Notes: generated by a model not told the origin, from the letters alone. DNA of 48,718 bases from Acidimicrobiaceae bacterium (GCA_003139255.1 PLIG01000150.1:494-49211); one strand, 5' to 3'. Numbered from the stretch's first letter, positions 18,589 through 28,734 are shown. Numbers and translations are program-made.

Positions 18589-19452
18589 TTGCGGCGACGA
18601 CCGAAAGACACAGCACTCGGGCCGGGCTCCAGAGCCGTCTCAGAGGCATCACCGTGGTTCTCCGAGCCCACGAGGGCCGACCTGGTCGACCTCACCGTGG
18701 TGCTCCCCTTCTACAACCCCGGAACGCACATCGAGAACACGGTGGCCCGCACGGTCGAAGTGCTAAGTCGCACGGGTGCCTCCTTCGAAGTCGTGGCGGT
18801 TTCCGACGGTTCCACCGACGGGAGCGAGAAGCTGCTCGAGGGAGTCTTCCCGAACGTTGTATCGCTGGTAGTACTGCCGAGCCGAGGGGGCAAGGGCCTG
18901 GCGGTGCGGCAAGGGCTCCTCAGCGGGCGGGGCCGTTACCTCGGTTTCATAGACGGCGACGGAGACGTACCCCCCGATCTGCTGGCCGACTTTCTGGAGG
19001 TGGTGGCCGCCGAGCGTCCCGACGTCGTCCTGGGCAGCAAGCGGCACCCTCGCTCGGAGGTGGTCTACCGAGTGGCCCGCAGGCTCTGCTCGTGGGGATA
19101 CCAACAGCTCGTCCGCATGCTGTTCCGTCTCGATGTGCACGACACACAAGCTGGGATCAAGCTCGTGCGGCGCGAGGTGCTGGCCGACGTGCTGCCAGCA
19201 ATGGTCGAGCAGGGTTACGCCTTCGACCTCGAGTTCCTGGTGGTCGCCCGGCACCTGGGACACGGGCACCTCGTGGAGGCACCGGTGCGCATCGGTCGTC
19301 GCTTCTCGAGCACGATCTCGCCGCGGGTCGTGGCGCAGATGCTGGCCGACACCTTCGCCATCTGGTGGCGGCTTCACGTTCGCCACGCCTACGAACCTCC
19401 ACAGGCACGAGGACGTGAGGAGGCACCGCTCGGCGCTACACCCGGGCCGTAG
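18589..19452 (+). CDS. Glycosyltransferase family 2, Alg5/DPM1-like
   Basis: The 287-residue GT-A enzyme is of the polyprenyl-phosphate hexose synthase type. It has LTVVLPFYNPGTHIE, the nucleotide-binding VVAVSDGSTDGSE, the metal-binding FIDGDGDVPPDLL (normally D-x-D) and LGSKRHPRSEV followed by DTQAGIKLVRREVL, which resembles eukaryotic Alg5 and archaeal AglK-like proteins. It probably loads glucose or mannose onto polyprenyl phosphate, which MptB-type enzymes need as donor. There is no membrane domain. The start is TTG 18589 with GGAGGG eight bases before it. It lies 117 bases after uppP; a TAGAGT -10 box at 18523-18528 may serve it. Sugar specificity is unknown. Confidence 0.85.
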   Translation: MRRRPKDTALGPGSRAVSEASPWFSEPTRADLVDLTVVLPFYNPGTHIENTVARTVEVLSRTGASFEVVAVSDGSTDGSEKLLEGVFPNVVSLVVLPSRGGKGLAVRQGLLSGRGRYLGFIDGDGDVPPDLLADFLEVVAAERPDVVLGSKRHPRSEVVYRVARRLCSWGYQQLVRMLFRLDVHDTQAGIKLVRREVLADVLPAMVEQGYAFDLEFLVVARHLGHGHLVEAPVRIGRRFSSTISPRVVAQMLADTFAIWWRLHVRHAYEPPQARGREEAPLGATPGP

Positions 19453-19453
19453 C

Positions 19454-22400
19454 ATGCGCCCAATCATGGGCGACGTAGCCGATGTCGACGCCGAACAAAT
19501 CCCCGCTCAGCTCCTCGCCGCTGTAGCCGAGGCGAAGGGGCGCGACCGGTTGGCACCGGTCACGGTGGTCACATCCTCCGGCTACGCGGCGGTGTTCGTG
19601 CGCCACGCCCTTGCCACCGGGACCGACACGAACACCTGCAGGGGAATCGCCAACGTCAACAGCGCGACGTTGGAAGGGTTCATACATTCCCTCGGCATCC
19701 CCTTGCTCGCCTCGCGCGGGTTGAGATCAGTCTCTATGTCGATCCGCCTGGAGGCTCTTCGGACCGAGGCACTCACCGCCGGTGGATGGCTCGCGCATTT
19801 CGCCGAGCATCCGCGTTCCCTGGGCGCGCTCGAGCAAGCGCTGAAGGAACTTCAGCGCTGCCCTCCGGCCGCACTCGAGTCGATCAGCGCCAGGAGCTCT
19901 CAGAGTGACACGCTCGTCATGCTCCTGCGAGCCGTGCGAAGGCGCCTTCATGCACGCGGCTTCGCCGACGACTTCGATGTCGCGTGCGCCGCCCTGGAGG
20001 CGGTTCGTGCCCGGGGAGCCCCCACAAACGAACTCGGCCCGTTGCTCACCTGGCACCTGGGTCGCCGCCCTGGACCCGAGGCGACGGCCCTGCGCCACCT
20101 GGGGGCGCGCAGCATCGACGAGGGTGCCGATGTGCCGGCCAACCTCGGGACCTTCTGCGAGGTCCGCCCGTGTGCCGACACGGACGAAGAGGCTCGTACA
20201 GCGGTCCGCGTGGTGCTCGGCGCAGCAGAGAGTGGTGTCTCGTTGTGGCGGCAGGCAATCTTCCATCCGCCGCGAGCCGGCTACTCGCGGCTGGTCCACC
20301 AACACCTGGCCGGAGCGGGAGTGAGGGCGAACGGACCGGGCCTGCGCTGCCTCGACCGGTGCGCCACAGCCCGCGCCCTGCTCGGCCTCCTGGAGCTGGC
20401 CGGTGGTGACTGGGGGCGCGATCAGGTAACGACATGGCTCACGACCGCTCCCGTCGTCGCCGGGCCTCGAGGTCGTCCCGTGCCTGCCAGCCGGTGGGAC
20501 ACCCTGTCCGCTACAGCCGGGGTGATTCGTGGTGCGCGACAGTGGAGCGAACGTCTCGCCCGCCACGCGTCTCACCACGACGCAGACGCAACCGAGACCG
20601 AGGCTATGTCGGAGTTCGTTTCGAGCCTCGTCTCGTGCACCACGCCTCCGGGGGGAACTTGGACCGAGCACGCCCGGTGGGCAGGTGGCCTCCTGGACCA
20701 GTACCTGGACCCCGAAGCCTCCACCGAGCCCTGGCCGGCGGAGGAGCTAACCGCCATGGCGCAGGTGCGCGAGCTCGTCGAGTCACTCGGTGATCTCGAC
20801 CAGGTGTCTGGAGGAACCGATCTGACCTCTTTTCGCTTCGCGCTCAGAGTCCTACTCGAGCAGACCGACCTCGACACAAGGGAGCCGGGGGGAGGTGGCT
20901 TCGGCGATGGGGTGTTCGTTGCACCTTTCGGTGCCTCGCGGGGCCTGCGCTTTCACCAAGTGGTCGTCTGCGGACTGGCCGATGCGCTGGTACCGGGACC
21001 CGGAGGCGTAGATCCCCTGCTGGGCGAGGACGTCCGGCTGTCGGACACCTCCGGGACACTGCGTACCCGAGCGACGCGTCACGAGGAGCTGCGCGACGAC
21101 CTTGCACACGCAGTTCGCGCCGGCAGCCATCGCGTGGCCACCTTGCCCAGCTGCGACCCCCGCACCGGGCGCTCGCACTTCCCCTCGCGGTGGCTGCGCG
21201 ACCTCGCTCCCTCGGGCACACCCTGGCGACCTGTGGACTCTTTCGCCGCGGGCATCGCCGGCACGGGCCCCGCGCTCTCAGGACCCGAACTCGAGCTGCG
21301 AACGCTAGAGCGGTGGGTCAGCTGTGGCGGGAAGGCGGCTCGATCGCCCGTGGCCCAGGCCAATTCGCGTCTCGCGGCAGGCTACGAAACCATCACGAGC
21401 AGGGCAGGTTCCGAGTTCACCCGTTTCGACGGGTCGGTGGGAGCGGGGATCGTGTCGCCGTTCGACCCCGATACCCCGGTCTCGGCCACCAGGTTCGAGA
21501 CCTACGCACACTGCCCTCGCCGTTACCTGCTCGAACGGGCGCTGCGGGTCTCCAGACGCGTTCTCCCCGAGGAACTGTGGCGGATCGAGCCGGTCGAGCG
21601 TGGGAGCCTGGTGCACGCGATCCTCGAGGAGTACGTGGCCGAACGAGTAGCGGGGGCACAGCGATCGCTTGAACGCTTGCTAATCATCGCCGGCAATCAC
21701 CTCGACGAGGCCGAGGCGGGTGGTCTGGTGGGAAAGTGCTTGTTGTGGCAACTGGACCGAGCCGCAATCTTGCGAGACCTCCGGCGCTTCCACTGCGAGG
21801 AAGGAGACCTTCGACCGCTCTCGGTCGAGGCTGCCTTCGGCACCGAAGACACCGTCGCCCCGCCGGTGACGATCCTCTTGGAGGACGGACGCGAGATCCG
21901 CTTCAGGGGGAGCGCTGACCGGGTGGACCAAACGCCCTCGGGCCACCTGGTGGTCTCCGACTACAAGACGGGCAAGCAGAAAAGGCTGGGCGCTCTCTTG
22001 CGTGATCCGGTCGCCGCCGGCACGCTCCTGCAGCTCCCGCTCTATGCAATGGCTGCCCGTGCGCGCTTCGGGACCCGAAGCAGAGATCCCGTGCACGCGC
22101 GTTACTGGCTTCTGTCGAGCGAGCGCAGCGCCCCCTGTTACCACCTGGTGGTAACCGAGGAAGTCGAGGAACGCTTTCGCCAGGTGATCGAACGCATCGC
22201 CTCAGGAGTAGATGCCGGATGCTTCCCGGGCATACCCGGGTCTGTGCTCTACGACGGTCGCTTCGAGAACTGCAGGACGTGCGACTTCGACACCGTCTGT
22301 CCACCTGGGCGTGAACGGCAGTGGAACCGCAAGCACTCTGATCCCAAGCTTGGACCGGTGATAGGGCTCCTCTACGACAGGGTCCCTGACTCCCTGGCCG

Positions 22401-22486
22401 GAGCCGTGCTGAAAGGGTTCATAGACCCTGACGAAGAGCAGGCGCAGCATCGCGGACGCCTCCGTACGTTTGAGGAGCAGGCGTGA
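19454..22486 (+). CDS. addB: AddB-like helicase-nuclease subunit
   Basis: The protein of about 1010 residues is the AddB-type partner of the double-strand-break resection complex. The N-terminal helicase-like part has lost a usable Walker A (VTVVTSSGYAAVFVRHALA where GxxGxGKT would stand). The middle has the conserved GVFVAPFGASRGLRFHQVVV segment. The C-terminal PD-(D/E)XK nuclease domain has RFETYAHCPRRYLLERAL and VVSDYKTGK, and ends with the cluster NCRTCDFDTVC. Together with the Cys in AHCPRR this gives the four-Cys iron-sulfur site of AddB. I use ATG 19454; ATG 19466 is an alternative. The 3' end overlaps addA by four bases (GTGA). Confidence 0.9.
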   Translation: MRPIMGDVADVDAEQIPAQLLAAVAEAKGRDRLAPVTVVTSSGYAAVFVRHALATGTDTNTCRGIANVNSATLEGFIHSLGIPLLASRGLRSVSMSIRLEALRTEALTAGGWLAHFAEHPRSLGALEQALKELQRCPPAALESISARSSQSDTLVMLLRAVRRRLHARGFADDFDVACAALEAVRARGAPTNELGPLLTWHLGRRPGPEATALRHLGARSIDEGADVPANLGTFCEVRPCADTDEEARTAVRVVLGAAESGVSLWRQAIFHPPRAGYSRLVHQHLAGAGVRANGPGLRCLDRCATARALLGLLELAGGDWGRDQVTTWLTTAPVVAGPRGRPVPASRWDTLSATAGVIRGARQWSERLARHASHHDADATETEAMSEFVSSLVSCTTPPGGTWTEHARWAGGLLDQYLDPEASTEPWPAEELTAMAQVRELVESLGDLDQVSGGTDLTSFRFALRVLLEQTDLDTREPGGGGFGDGVFVAPFGASRGLRFHQVVVCGLADALVPGPGGVDPLLGEDVRLSDTSGTLRTRATRHEELRDDLAHAVRAGSHRVATLPSCDPRTGRSHFPSRWLRDLAPSGTPWRPVDSFAAGIAGTGPALSGPELELRTLERWVSCGGKAARSPVAQANSRLAAGYETITSRAGSEFTRFDGSVGAGIVSPFDPDTPVSATRFETYAHCPRRYLLERALRVSRRVLPEELWRIEPVERGSLVHAILEEYVAERVAGAQRSLERLLIIAGNHLDEAEAGGLVGKCLLWQLDRAAILRDLRRFHCEEGDLRPLSVEAAFGTEDTVAPPVTILLEDGREIRFRGSADRVDQTPSGHLVVSDYKTGKQKRLGALLRDPVAAGTLLQLPLYAMAARARFGTRSRDPVHARYWLLSSERSAPCYHLVVTEEVEERFRQVIERIASGVDAGCFPGIPGSVLYDGRFENCRTCDFDTVCPPGRERQWNRKHSDPKLGPVIGLLYDRVPDSLAGAVLKGFIDPDEEQAQHRGRLRTFEEQA

Positions 22487-25400
22487 GCAGCGCTGACGAC
22501 GACGCACGTTCGCGGATACGCGACGAGCTGGGCACGACGATGGTGGTCATCGCAGGGGCAGGCACGGGTAAGACCACAGAGCTTGTCGAGCGGATCGTCA
22601 AGCTCGTGCGGACAGGCACGGCGCGACTTCGCGACGTCGCCGCGATCACCTTCACCGAAGCCGCCGCAGCCGAGCTGCGCGAGCGCATCCGCCAGGCGCT
22701 CGGCGCAGCATCAGGCGACGCGCCCGCAGAGCAGCTGATCCGAAGCGCACTCGAGGAGCTGGACGACGCGGTGATCTCCACGCTGCACGCCTTCGCACAA
22801 CGGATCCTGCTCGAGCACTGCGCCGCAGCAGGACTGCCTTCGGGTTTCGAAGTTCTCGACGACACAGCGGACACTGTCGACTTCGAAGCCCGTTGGGCAA
22901 GCTTCGCCGACGTGCTCTTGTCGGACCCCGGCGCTGAGCCCGCGTTGGTGAAGGGGTTCACCACCGGGCTCCGGCACACCGACCTGCACGCCGTCGCCCG
23001 AGCTCTCCACGACAACTGGGACCGCCTCGAAGAGCGCGTCGACTGTGGCGACGAAGCCCACGCAGCTCCAGGCATGCAGTTGCCCGAGGCGGATCCCGCG
23101 CCCGTCGAGGAGGAGCTCGACAGAGCGCTGTCCCTTGTCAGCTGCTGTACCGACGAGGAGGACAACCTCCTTGCTCATCTGCACCTGGTGGTGGCGGACG
23201 CCCGGACACAGCTGGGCGCGGCGGACGGAGACGAACAGGCGGTGCTGCACTTGCTCACCAGCCTTCCCTCGATGCGCTGCGGGCTCGGGCGCCAGGAGAA
23301 CTGGGGGGATCGAATAGACGAAGTGCGCGAGGCATGCGCCGCGGCAGAAACAGCGCGCGCCCAGATCCTCACCTCTGTGCGAAGAGCGGTGCTCTTGGAC
23401 CTGCTACCTCGATTGATTGATTTCGTCCTGCAAGCGGCAAAGGAGAGACGCTCAGAAGGTCGGCTCAACTTCCACGACCTGTTGGTGCACGCCCGGCGTC
23501 TCCTGCGCAGCGGTGGCGAGCCCGTCGAGGCTCTGTGTCGCCGTTACAGGTGGATCCTCATCGACGAGTTCCAGGACACCGACCCCATCCAGGTGGAGAT
23601 GGCAGCACGGCTCGTCTCCGAGGTAGAGGGGGCGGGCGAGCTGCGCAGAGCATGTCCCGGGAGCCTATTCGTGGTCGGCGACCCCAAGCAATCCATCTAC
23701 CGGTTCAGGCGCGCCGACATCGAGCTCTTCGAGCAAGTGAGCGTCGAGGTCGGCGAGCACGTAGTCCTGCAAACCAACTTTCGCTCGGTCCCGGGGATCC
23801 TCGAGCTCGTGAACACCGTGTTCGAAGAGCTATTCGGCTCGCTACCGGTGCCCGGCCAGGCACAGCACCATGCGCTTCATGGCAACCGCCGTGCGCTGCC
23901 CTCCGTGGTGCCGGATGAACCCGACACGCTGGAACGACCTGCGTGGAGGACGGCGCCCGACATGGCGGTACACGAAGTTCACGAGCCCGTTCAGTTGTCG
24001 TTCGACGAGCTCCCGCCCGACGAGCTCCCGCCCGAAGGTAGTTCACCTCACCCAGAGAACAACCCCGTCTGCGAGTCACCCGAGGAAGCCAACAAAGCAA
24101 CGGTGGGCACCGGAATCAGACGGGTTCGGGCTCCGGTCGTGGTTCTCGGAGAACAACTGGAAGGCTCCATCCCAGACGTGCGTCGGCACGCAGCACGAGA
24201 CGCGGCCAGGTGCATCCACCGGATGGTCGAGGACCGCTGGGCCGTTGCCGACGCTACCGGCGGACGACTCCGCGCCACACGTTTCGGCGATGTGGCGGTG
24301 CTCATACCGACTCGTACGTCGCTCCCCTCACTCGAGGAGGCGTTCGAGGAGACGGGGATCCCGTACCGGCTCGAGGGTGCCTCCATGCTGTGGGGCACCG
24401 AGGACGTCCGAGACTTGCTCGCGGTCCTGCGCGCCGCGGACGACCCCGCAGACGAGCTGTCGGTGCTCGCCGCCCTTCGCTCCCCGGGTCTTGGGTGCGG
24501 TGACGACGACCTCGTGAGCTGGCACAGAGCGGGGGGACGGTGGGATCCGCGGACGCACGCCCCCCCGGAGCTCGCCGACCATCCGGTGGCGCTGGCCATG
24601 GCTGTGCTCGAGGCTCTTCACCGAGAACGGTGGTGGCTCGAGCCCTCTGCCGTCGTTGCCCGCGCCATCGAAGACCTTCGAAGCTTCGAACTGGCCTTCG
24701 CCTACAGACGCCCGAGAGACCATTGGCACAGGCTGCGATGGTTGTGCGATCAGGCCCGACTTTTCGACGAGACAGCAGGCGCCACACTTCGCGCATTCCT
24801 TGCGTGGGCACAGCAGCAGACACAGGGCGACGCAGGCGCGCGAGGAGTGGGACCGCCTGATCCAGACGACGACGCTGTGCGGGTCATGACAGTCCACGGC
24901 GCTAAGGGTCTCGAGTTCCCGGTGGTTCTCCTCGCGGGTCTGGAGCGTCGGGAGTCCGACGGGCACCACCCGCAATCCGTGCTGTGGACCAAGGATGGCT
25001 TCCTCGAGGCCAGGGCCGGTCCCCTCTTCCGCACCGACGGTTATGAAGAAGCAGGTGCTCGAGATCAGGAGCTGAACAACTTCGAGCGCCTGCGTCTGCT
25101 CTATGTGGGCATGACGCGCGCGCGAGATCACCTCGTGCTGTGCCTTCACCACCGCGCCCCCAACGCAGCAGAGGATTCTTCACTGGCTTCGCGATTGCTC
25201 GAGCTCTGCAAGGCACGCCCGGATCTGTGGCGGCGATTGCCACCGGACATCCGCGGCTCGCAGCCCGTCGAGACGACCCGGACCGACGGTGCTGGATCGG
25301 CCAACCCCGACGGCGACGACGCGGCCAACCCCGGCGACAACGGCACGGCGTGGAAAGTCTTCTACGAGCAATGGTCCGCCGAGCGCGCCGCTCTGCTCGA

Positions 25401-26118
25401 CGCGCTCAGGAGGAGACCGGTCACGACCGCCACCGCTTTGGCAGAAGCTGCAGCTCTCAGAGGTTCGGTGAGCGACCTGGCGCGGACCGACCCCGCGCGG
25501 CAAGAGGCGGGCGCGGCGCGACGAAAGAGCGCCGAAGTCTCGCTGCAGATCGGGCGCGCGGTGCACGGTGTGCTCGCAGCCGTGGACCTGACCAGCGGGC
25601 GCGACCCGAGCGGGAGACGAATCGACGAGCTGTCGCGGGCACGGGCCCTCGCCCATGGAGTGGACGAGCACGTCGGTTCGGTGACTTCAATGGTGAGCGC
25701 GGCTCTCGGGAGCGATGTTGTGAGGCGTGCGGCATCCAGGCGTCATTGGCGCGAGCTCTACGTGGCCATTCCCCTGGATGCTCGTACGCACCCGTCCCCG
25801 TCCCCGTCCCCGTCCCCGACGCCGGGCCTACTCGAAGGGTTCGTGGACCTGCTCTTTGAGGACGACGACGGCCTGGTGGTGGTCGATTACAAGACCGACC
25901 GGATCGCTGGCCCCGAAACCCTGGACGCCACGGTCGCGTTCTACCGACCCCAGGTCGCCGCTTACGCGGCCGCCCTCGAGAAGTCCTGCGGCCGACAGGT
26001 GTCGCGCTGCGTGCTCCTCTTCCTTGGCGACGGAAGGCTTACGCAATACGTGCTCGAAGGTGAGGAGCTAGCAGTGGCTCGCGCCGAGGCGCTCGAGATG
26101 GCGGCGGCGGCCAGCTGA
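22483..26118 (+). CDS. addA: AddA-like UvrD-family helicase-nuclease
   Basis: The 1211-residue protein is the motor and second nuclease of the complex. All superfamily 1 motifs are present: Walker A (AGAGTGKTTELVERIV, residues 22-37), Ia (ITFTEAAAAELRERI), II (ILIDEFQDTDPIQ), III (VVGDPKQSIYRFRRAD), IV (LQTNFRS), V (VRVMTVHGAKGLEFPVVLLAG) and VI (LLYVGMTRARDHLVL). The C-terminal RecB-like nuclease carries EGFVDLLFE and VVVDYKTDR. A Pro/Glu-rich linker lies in the 470-550 region. A hexanucleotide repeat encodes a PSPSP linker just before the nuclease. The start is GTG 22483 with GAGGAG upstream, translationally coupled to addB. Mycobacterial AdnB is a more distant possibility, but an AddB partner with iron-sulfur cysteines favours AddAB. 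Confidence 0.93.
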   Translation: MSSADDDARSRIRDELGTTMVVIAGAGTGKTTELVERIVKLVRTGTARLRDVAAITFTEAAAAELRERIRQALGAASGDAPAEQLIRSALEELDDAVISTLHAFAQRILLEHCAAAGLPSGFEVLDDTADTVDFEARWASFADVLLSDPGAEPALVKGFTTGLRHTDLHAVARALHDNWDRLEERVDCGDEAHAAPGMQLPEADPAPVEEELDRALSLVSCCTDEEDNLLAHLHLVVADARTQLGAADGDEQAVLHLLTSLPSMRCGLGRQENWGDRIDEVREACAAAETARAQILTSVRRAVLLDLLPRLIDFVLQAAKERRSEGRLNFHDLLVHARRLLRSGGEPVEALCRRYRWILIDEFQDTDPIQVEMAARLVSEVEGAGELRRACPGSLFVVGDPKQSIYRFRRADIELFEQVSVEVGEHVVLQTNFRSVPGILELVNTVFEELFGSLPVPGQAQHHALHGNRRALPSVVPDEPDTLERPAWRTAPDMAVHEVHEPVQLSFDELPPDELPPEGSSPHPENNPVCESPEEANKATVGTGIRRVRAPVVVLGEQLEGSIPDVRRHAARDAARCIHRMVEDRWAVADATGGRLRATRFGDVAVLIPTRTSLPSLEEAFEETGIPYRLEGASMLWGTEDVRDLLAVLRAADDPADELSVLAALRSPGLGCGDDDLVSWHRAGGRWDPRTHAPPELADHPVALAMAVLEALHRERWWLEPSAVVARAIEDLRSFELAFAYRRPRDHWHRLRWLCDQARLFDETAGATLRAFLAWAQQQTQGDAGARGVGPPDPDDDAVRVMTVHGAKGLEFPVVLLAGLERRESDGHHPQSVLWTKDGFLEARAGPLFRTDGYEEAGARDQELNNFERLRLLYVGMTRARDHLVLCLHHRAPNAAEDSSLASRLLELCKARPDLWRRLPPDIRGSQPVETTRTDGAGSANPDGDDAANPGDNGTAWKVFYEQWSAERAALLDALRRRPVTTATALAEAAALRGSVSDLARTDPARQEAGAARRKSAEVSLQIGRAVHGVLAAVDLTSGRDPSGRRIDELSRARALAHGVDEHVGSVTSMVSAALGSDVVRRAASRRHWRELYVAIPLDARTHPSPSPSPSPTPGLLEGFVDLLFEDDDGLVVVDYKTDRIAGPETLDATVAFYRPQVAAYAAALEKSCGRQVSRCVLLFLGDGRLTQYVLEGEELAVARAEALEMAAAAS
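25791..25820 (+). repeat. In-frame hexanucleotide repeat in addA
   Basis: CCCGTC is repeated four times, with a fifth imperfect copy (CCCGAC). It encodes alternating Pro-Ser in the linker before the nuclease domain. Copy-number change would not shift the frame. Confidence 0.9.
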
Positions 26119-26122
26119 GGGA

Positions 26123-27520
26123 TCACCCTCTCGCGGCGCCGGGCAAGCCGGGCGCCGCCTCGTCGGCGTCTTCGCCGTCAGGCTGCCCCAGTAGCTCGAG
26201 CGCTGGTGAGCCGCCCGAGAGCTCGGGCGCCTGGATGTGCCTCGCCACCGCGTCGACCTGCTCGAGGTCGAGCTCGTCCTTCTCGGCATCGCCTATCACG
26301 CCCAGCTCGTGGAACCTGCGCGCTTGGGGAAGGACGCTGTGCTCGAGCGAACCGACCGCCTGGTTGTACGCATTGACAGCGGACCGCAGGCTCTTCCCGG
26401 TGCGTCCCATGTGGTCACCGAACTTCGCCAGCCGCCGGTAGAGCTCGCGTCCTATTTGTTGCACCTCCCGGGCGTTCTCTGCCAACGCCTCGGATTGCCA
26501 CCCGTAGGCAACAGCGCGAAGCAAGGCGATCAGCGTCGTCGGGGTGGCCAGCAGAACATGATTCGCCACGGCGTGCTCGAGCAGCGAAGCGTCGTGCTCG
26601 AGCGCTGCGGTAAGCAGCGGGTCGCCGGGCACGAATGCCACCACGAACTCCGGCGAGTCCGCGAACTGCTGCCAGTACGCCTTCTTCGACAACGAGTCCA
26701 CGTGGGCCCGTAGCTGGCCGGCGTGGGCCTGCAAGTGCGATCGCCTGCTCTCGTCGTCGACCGCCTCGTTGGCATCGAGGAACGCCTGCAGAGGAACCTT
26801 GGCGTCAACGACCACCTGCTTCGCCCCCGGAAGCCGCACGACCAGGTCGGGGCGCAGCGGTCCGTCGAGAGACCGGGCGCTCACCTGTTCCTCGAAGTCA
26901 CAGTGCTCGAGCATCCCGGCCATCTCCACAACGCGCCGCAACTGCATTTCGCCCCAGCGTCCCCTCGTGGCGGGCGAGCGCAGCGCGGTGACCAAGTTTC
27001 GCGTCTCGAGCTGAAGCTTCTCCTGCGACTCGTTGAGCTGGTGTACCTGCTCGCTCAGCTGCGAGTACGCCTTCTGGCGCTCGAGCTCGAGCAACCTGAG
27101 CCCCTGCTCGTACTTGCCGAGCTGGTCGTGAAGCGGGACGAGAAGCTGCTCGAGCGCCTGACGGCGCTTGTCGAGGTCTCCCTTGGCCGACTCTTGGGCT
27201 TCTCGCATACGGGCATGGGCCAGTTCGAGGAACTGTGAGCTGTTCTGAGTGAGCGCTCGGCGCGACAGCTCGGCGAACTCGCCCACGAGCTGGCGCCGAA
27301 CCTCTTCGAGTGCGCCTCGGCGCTCTTCGGACCCGGCTCGCTCACACTCAAGTGCGGTTCTCAGGGCCTCCACCTCGGCTTGGGCCCTGGCCGCGTCGGC
27401 CTCATGGGCCGCGCCCTGCAGGGCGGATCGCGCCGAGACTCGAGCGAAGCAGACCATCCACGTCACCAGGGCGCCCATTACGACACCAACGGCGAGCCCG
27501 ACCAAGAGCCAGGCGATCAC
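26123..27520 (-). CDS. rmuC: DNA recombination protein RmuC
   Basis: The 465-residue protein limits rearrangements at inverted repeats and has a predicted restriction-endonuclease-like core. It starts with one membrane helix (WLLVGLAVGVVMGALVTWMV), continues with a long coiled coil (about residues 35-190, rich in Glu, Arg, Ala and Leu), and then the RmuC core: TRGRWGEMQLRRVVEMAGML, PDLVVRLPGAKQVVVDAKVPL and FVPGDPLLTAALEHD, later RTGKSLRSAVNAYNQAVGSL. The start is GTG 27520 with AAAGGAAG six bases upstream. The gene ends 4 bases from the addA stop, tail to tail, so two recombination genes are adjacent but not cotranscribed. Confidence 0.93.
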   Translation of the reverse strand: MIAWLLVGLAVGVVMGALVTWMVCFARVSARSALQGAAHEADAARAQAEVEALRTALECERAGSEERRGALEEVRRQLVGEFAELSRRALTQNSSQFLELAHARMREAQESAKGDLDKRRQALEQLLVPLHDQLGKYEQGLRLLELERQKAYSQLSEQVHQLNESQEKLQLETRNLVTALRSPATRGRWGEMQLRRVVEMAGMLEHCDFEEQVSARSLDGPLRPDLVVRLPGAKQVVVDAKVPLQAFLDANEAVDDESRRSHLQAHAGQLRAHVDSLSKKAYWQQFADSPEFVVAFVPGDPLLTAALEHDASLLEHAVANHVLLATPTTLIALLRAVAYGWQSEALAENAREVQQIGRELYRRLAKFGDHMGRTGKSLRSAVNAYNQAVGSLEHSVLPQARRFHELGVIGDAEKDELDLEQVDAVARHIQAPELSGGSPALELLGQPDGEDADEAAPGLPGAARG

Positions 27521-27567
27521 CTGTGGCTTCCTTTATCAGCCTGCACGCGGGCGAGAGTACCGCCGGG

Positions 27568-28734
27568 GTGTTGCGCTTTCGCGGACCACCGCTCGTGTCT
27601 CTGTACGGACGGCCTGATCCCGTGGCGTACCCCGTTCGAACGATCTTCGGCAGCTCGCCGAACATCACTTTCCGTCACGGCAAGGTCACCGGCGCCGATC
27701 TCAACGCTCGGAAGCTCGCCCTCTCGGACGGTACTCAGCTCGCTTATGACCAGCTCGTGTTGGCTAGCGGTGCCACTGCCGGCTACTACGGGATCCCCGA
27801 CGCCCGAGAGTACACACATCCCCTGTACACACTCTCCGACGCCCGACGGCTGCGCAACCAAGTTCTCGGATGCCTCGAGGCCGCAGATGCACGGCCCGCG
27901 GACTTCGACGGGGGGGCGCTCACATTCGTGGTCGTGGGCGGCGGGCCGACTGGAGTGGAGACGGCTGGAGCCCTCGTGGAACTGCTCGACGTGTCAGTGC
28001 ACCGTGACCGGTTGCGCATAGACCCGCAGCGCACCCGCGTCGTGCTGCTCGACGCTGGCGACAGTCTTCTCGCCGGGTTCACCGCTGTCGCACGTCGCTA
28101 TGCCGAGCAAACGTTACGGACTCGCGGCGTGGAGGTCCGGCTCTCGAGCACGGTGGAGGAGGTCACCGCGTACGGTGTGCGCCTCTCGAGCGGCGAGTGG
28201 ATCAAAGCGGCGACCGTCATCTGGGCGAGTGGTGTGACGGTGAACGGAACGCTCGGCGCATCGCTCGGGCTGCCGAGCGGGCCGGGAGGGCGCCTCGGGG
28301 TGCAACCCGACCTGTCGCTTGCCGAGCACCCCGAGGTGTTCGTCGTTGGGGACGCGGCCGCGGTCCCCTTGGGCGGTGGGAGATCCGGCCCTTGCCCGCA
28401 GCTGGCACCGGTGGCCATCCAGTCAGGAACGCATGTTGGACGCCAGATCCTGCGTCGCATGGCCGGGGACACTACAGAAGCATTCAACTACCGCGACAAG
28501 GGGATCATGGCCACGATCGGAAGGCGCGCCGCTGTGGCGCAGCTGTGGCGGGGCCCGGTGCTGCGCGGGACCCTCGGTTGGCTCGCTTGGCTTGTTCTGC
28601 ATCTCGTGTACCTGGTGGGGTTCCGCAACCGCCTCGTCGTGTTGGTCAACTGGGCCTGGCGCTACCTCGACTGGCCCTCGGGACCTCGTCTCATCGTCGC
28701 AGACCTGGACGTGGGTTCCGCCCTCGACGACTGA
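27568..28734 (+). pseudogene. ndh: Type II NADH dehydrogenase lacking the N-terminal FAD-binding segment
   Basis: The frame encodes the C-terminal 85% of an NDH-2-like flavoprotein. Intact parts are AYPVRTIFGSSPNITFRHG, the second Rossmann motif LTFVVVGGGPTGVETAGALV for NADH, the FAD-contacting VFVVGDAAAVP, and the C-terminal membrane-binding helices (MATIGRRAAVAQLWRG, then LHLVYLVGFRNRLVVLVNW). The first 55-65 residues, with the FAD GxGxxG motif and the LYQ motif, are absent. Upstream DNA is the start of rmuC, and no frame there encodes them. GTG 27568 is a guess; GTG 27595 also fits, and frames that start inside rmuC look like shadows. The rest has no frameshift. Either this is a recent 5' truncation, or the protein works in an altered way. 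An inactive gene is more likely. Confidence 0.7.

Noticed and set aside
27310-27567. N-terminal extension of the NDH-2 frame into rmuC
   Set aside because: This Arg/Pro-rich extension is antisense to the rmuC coiled-coil region and has no FAD motif; it is a shadow, not the missing domain.
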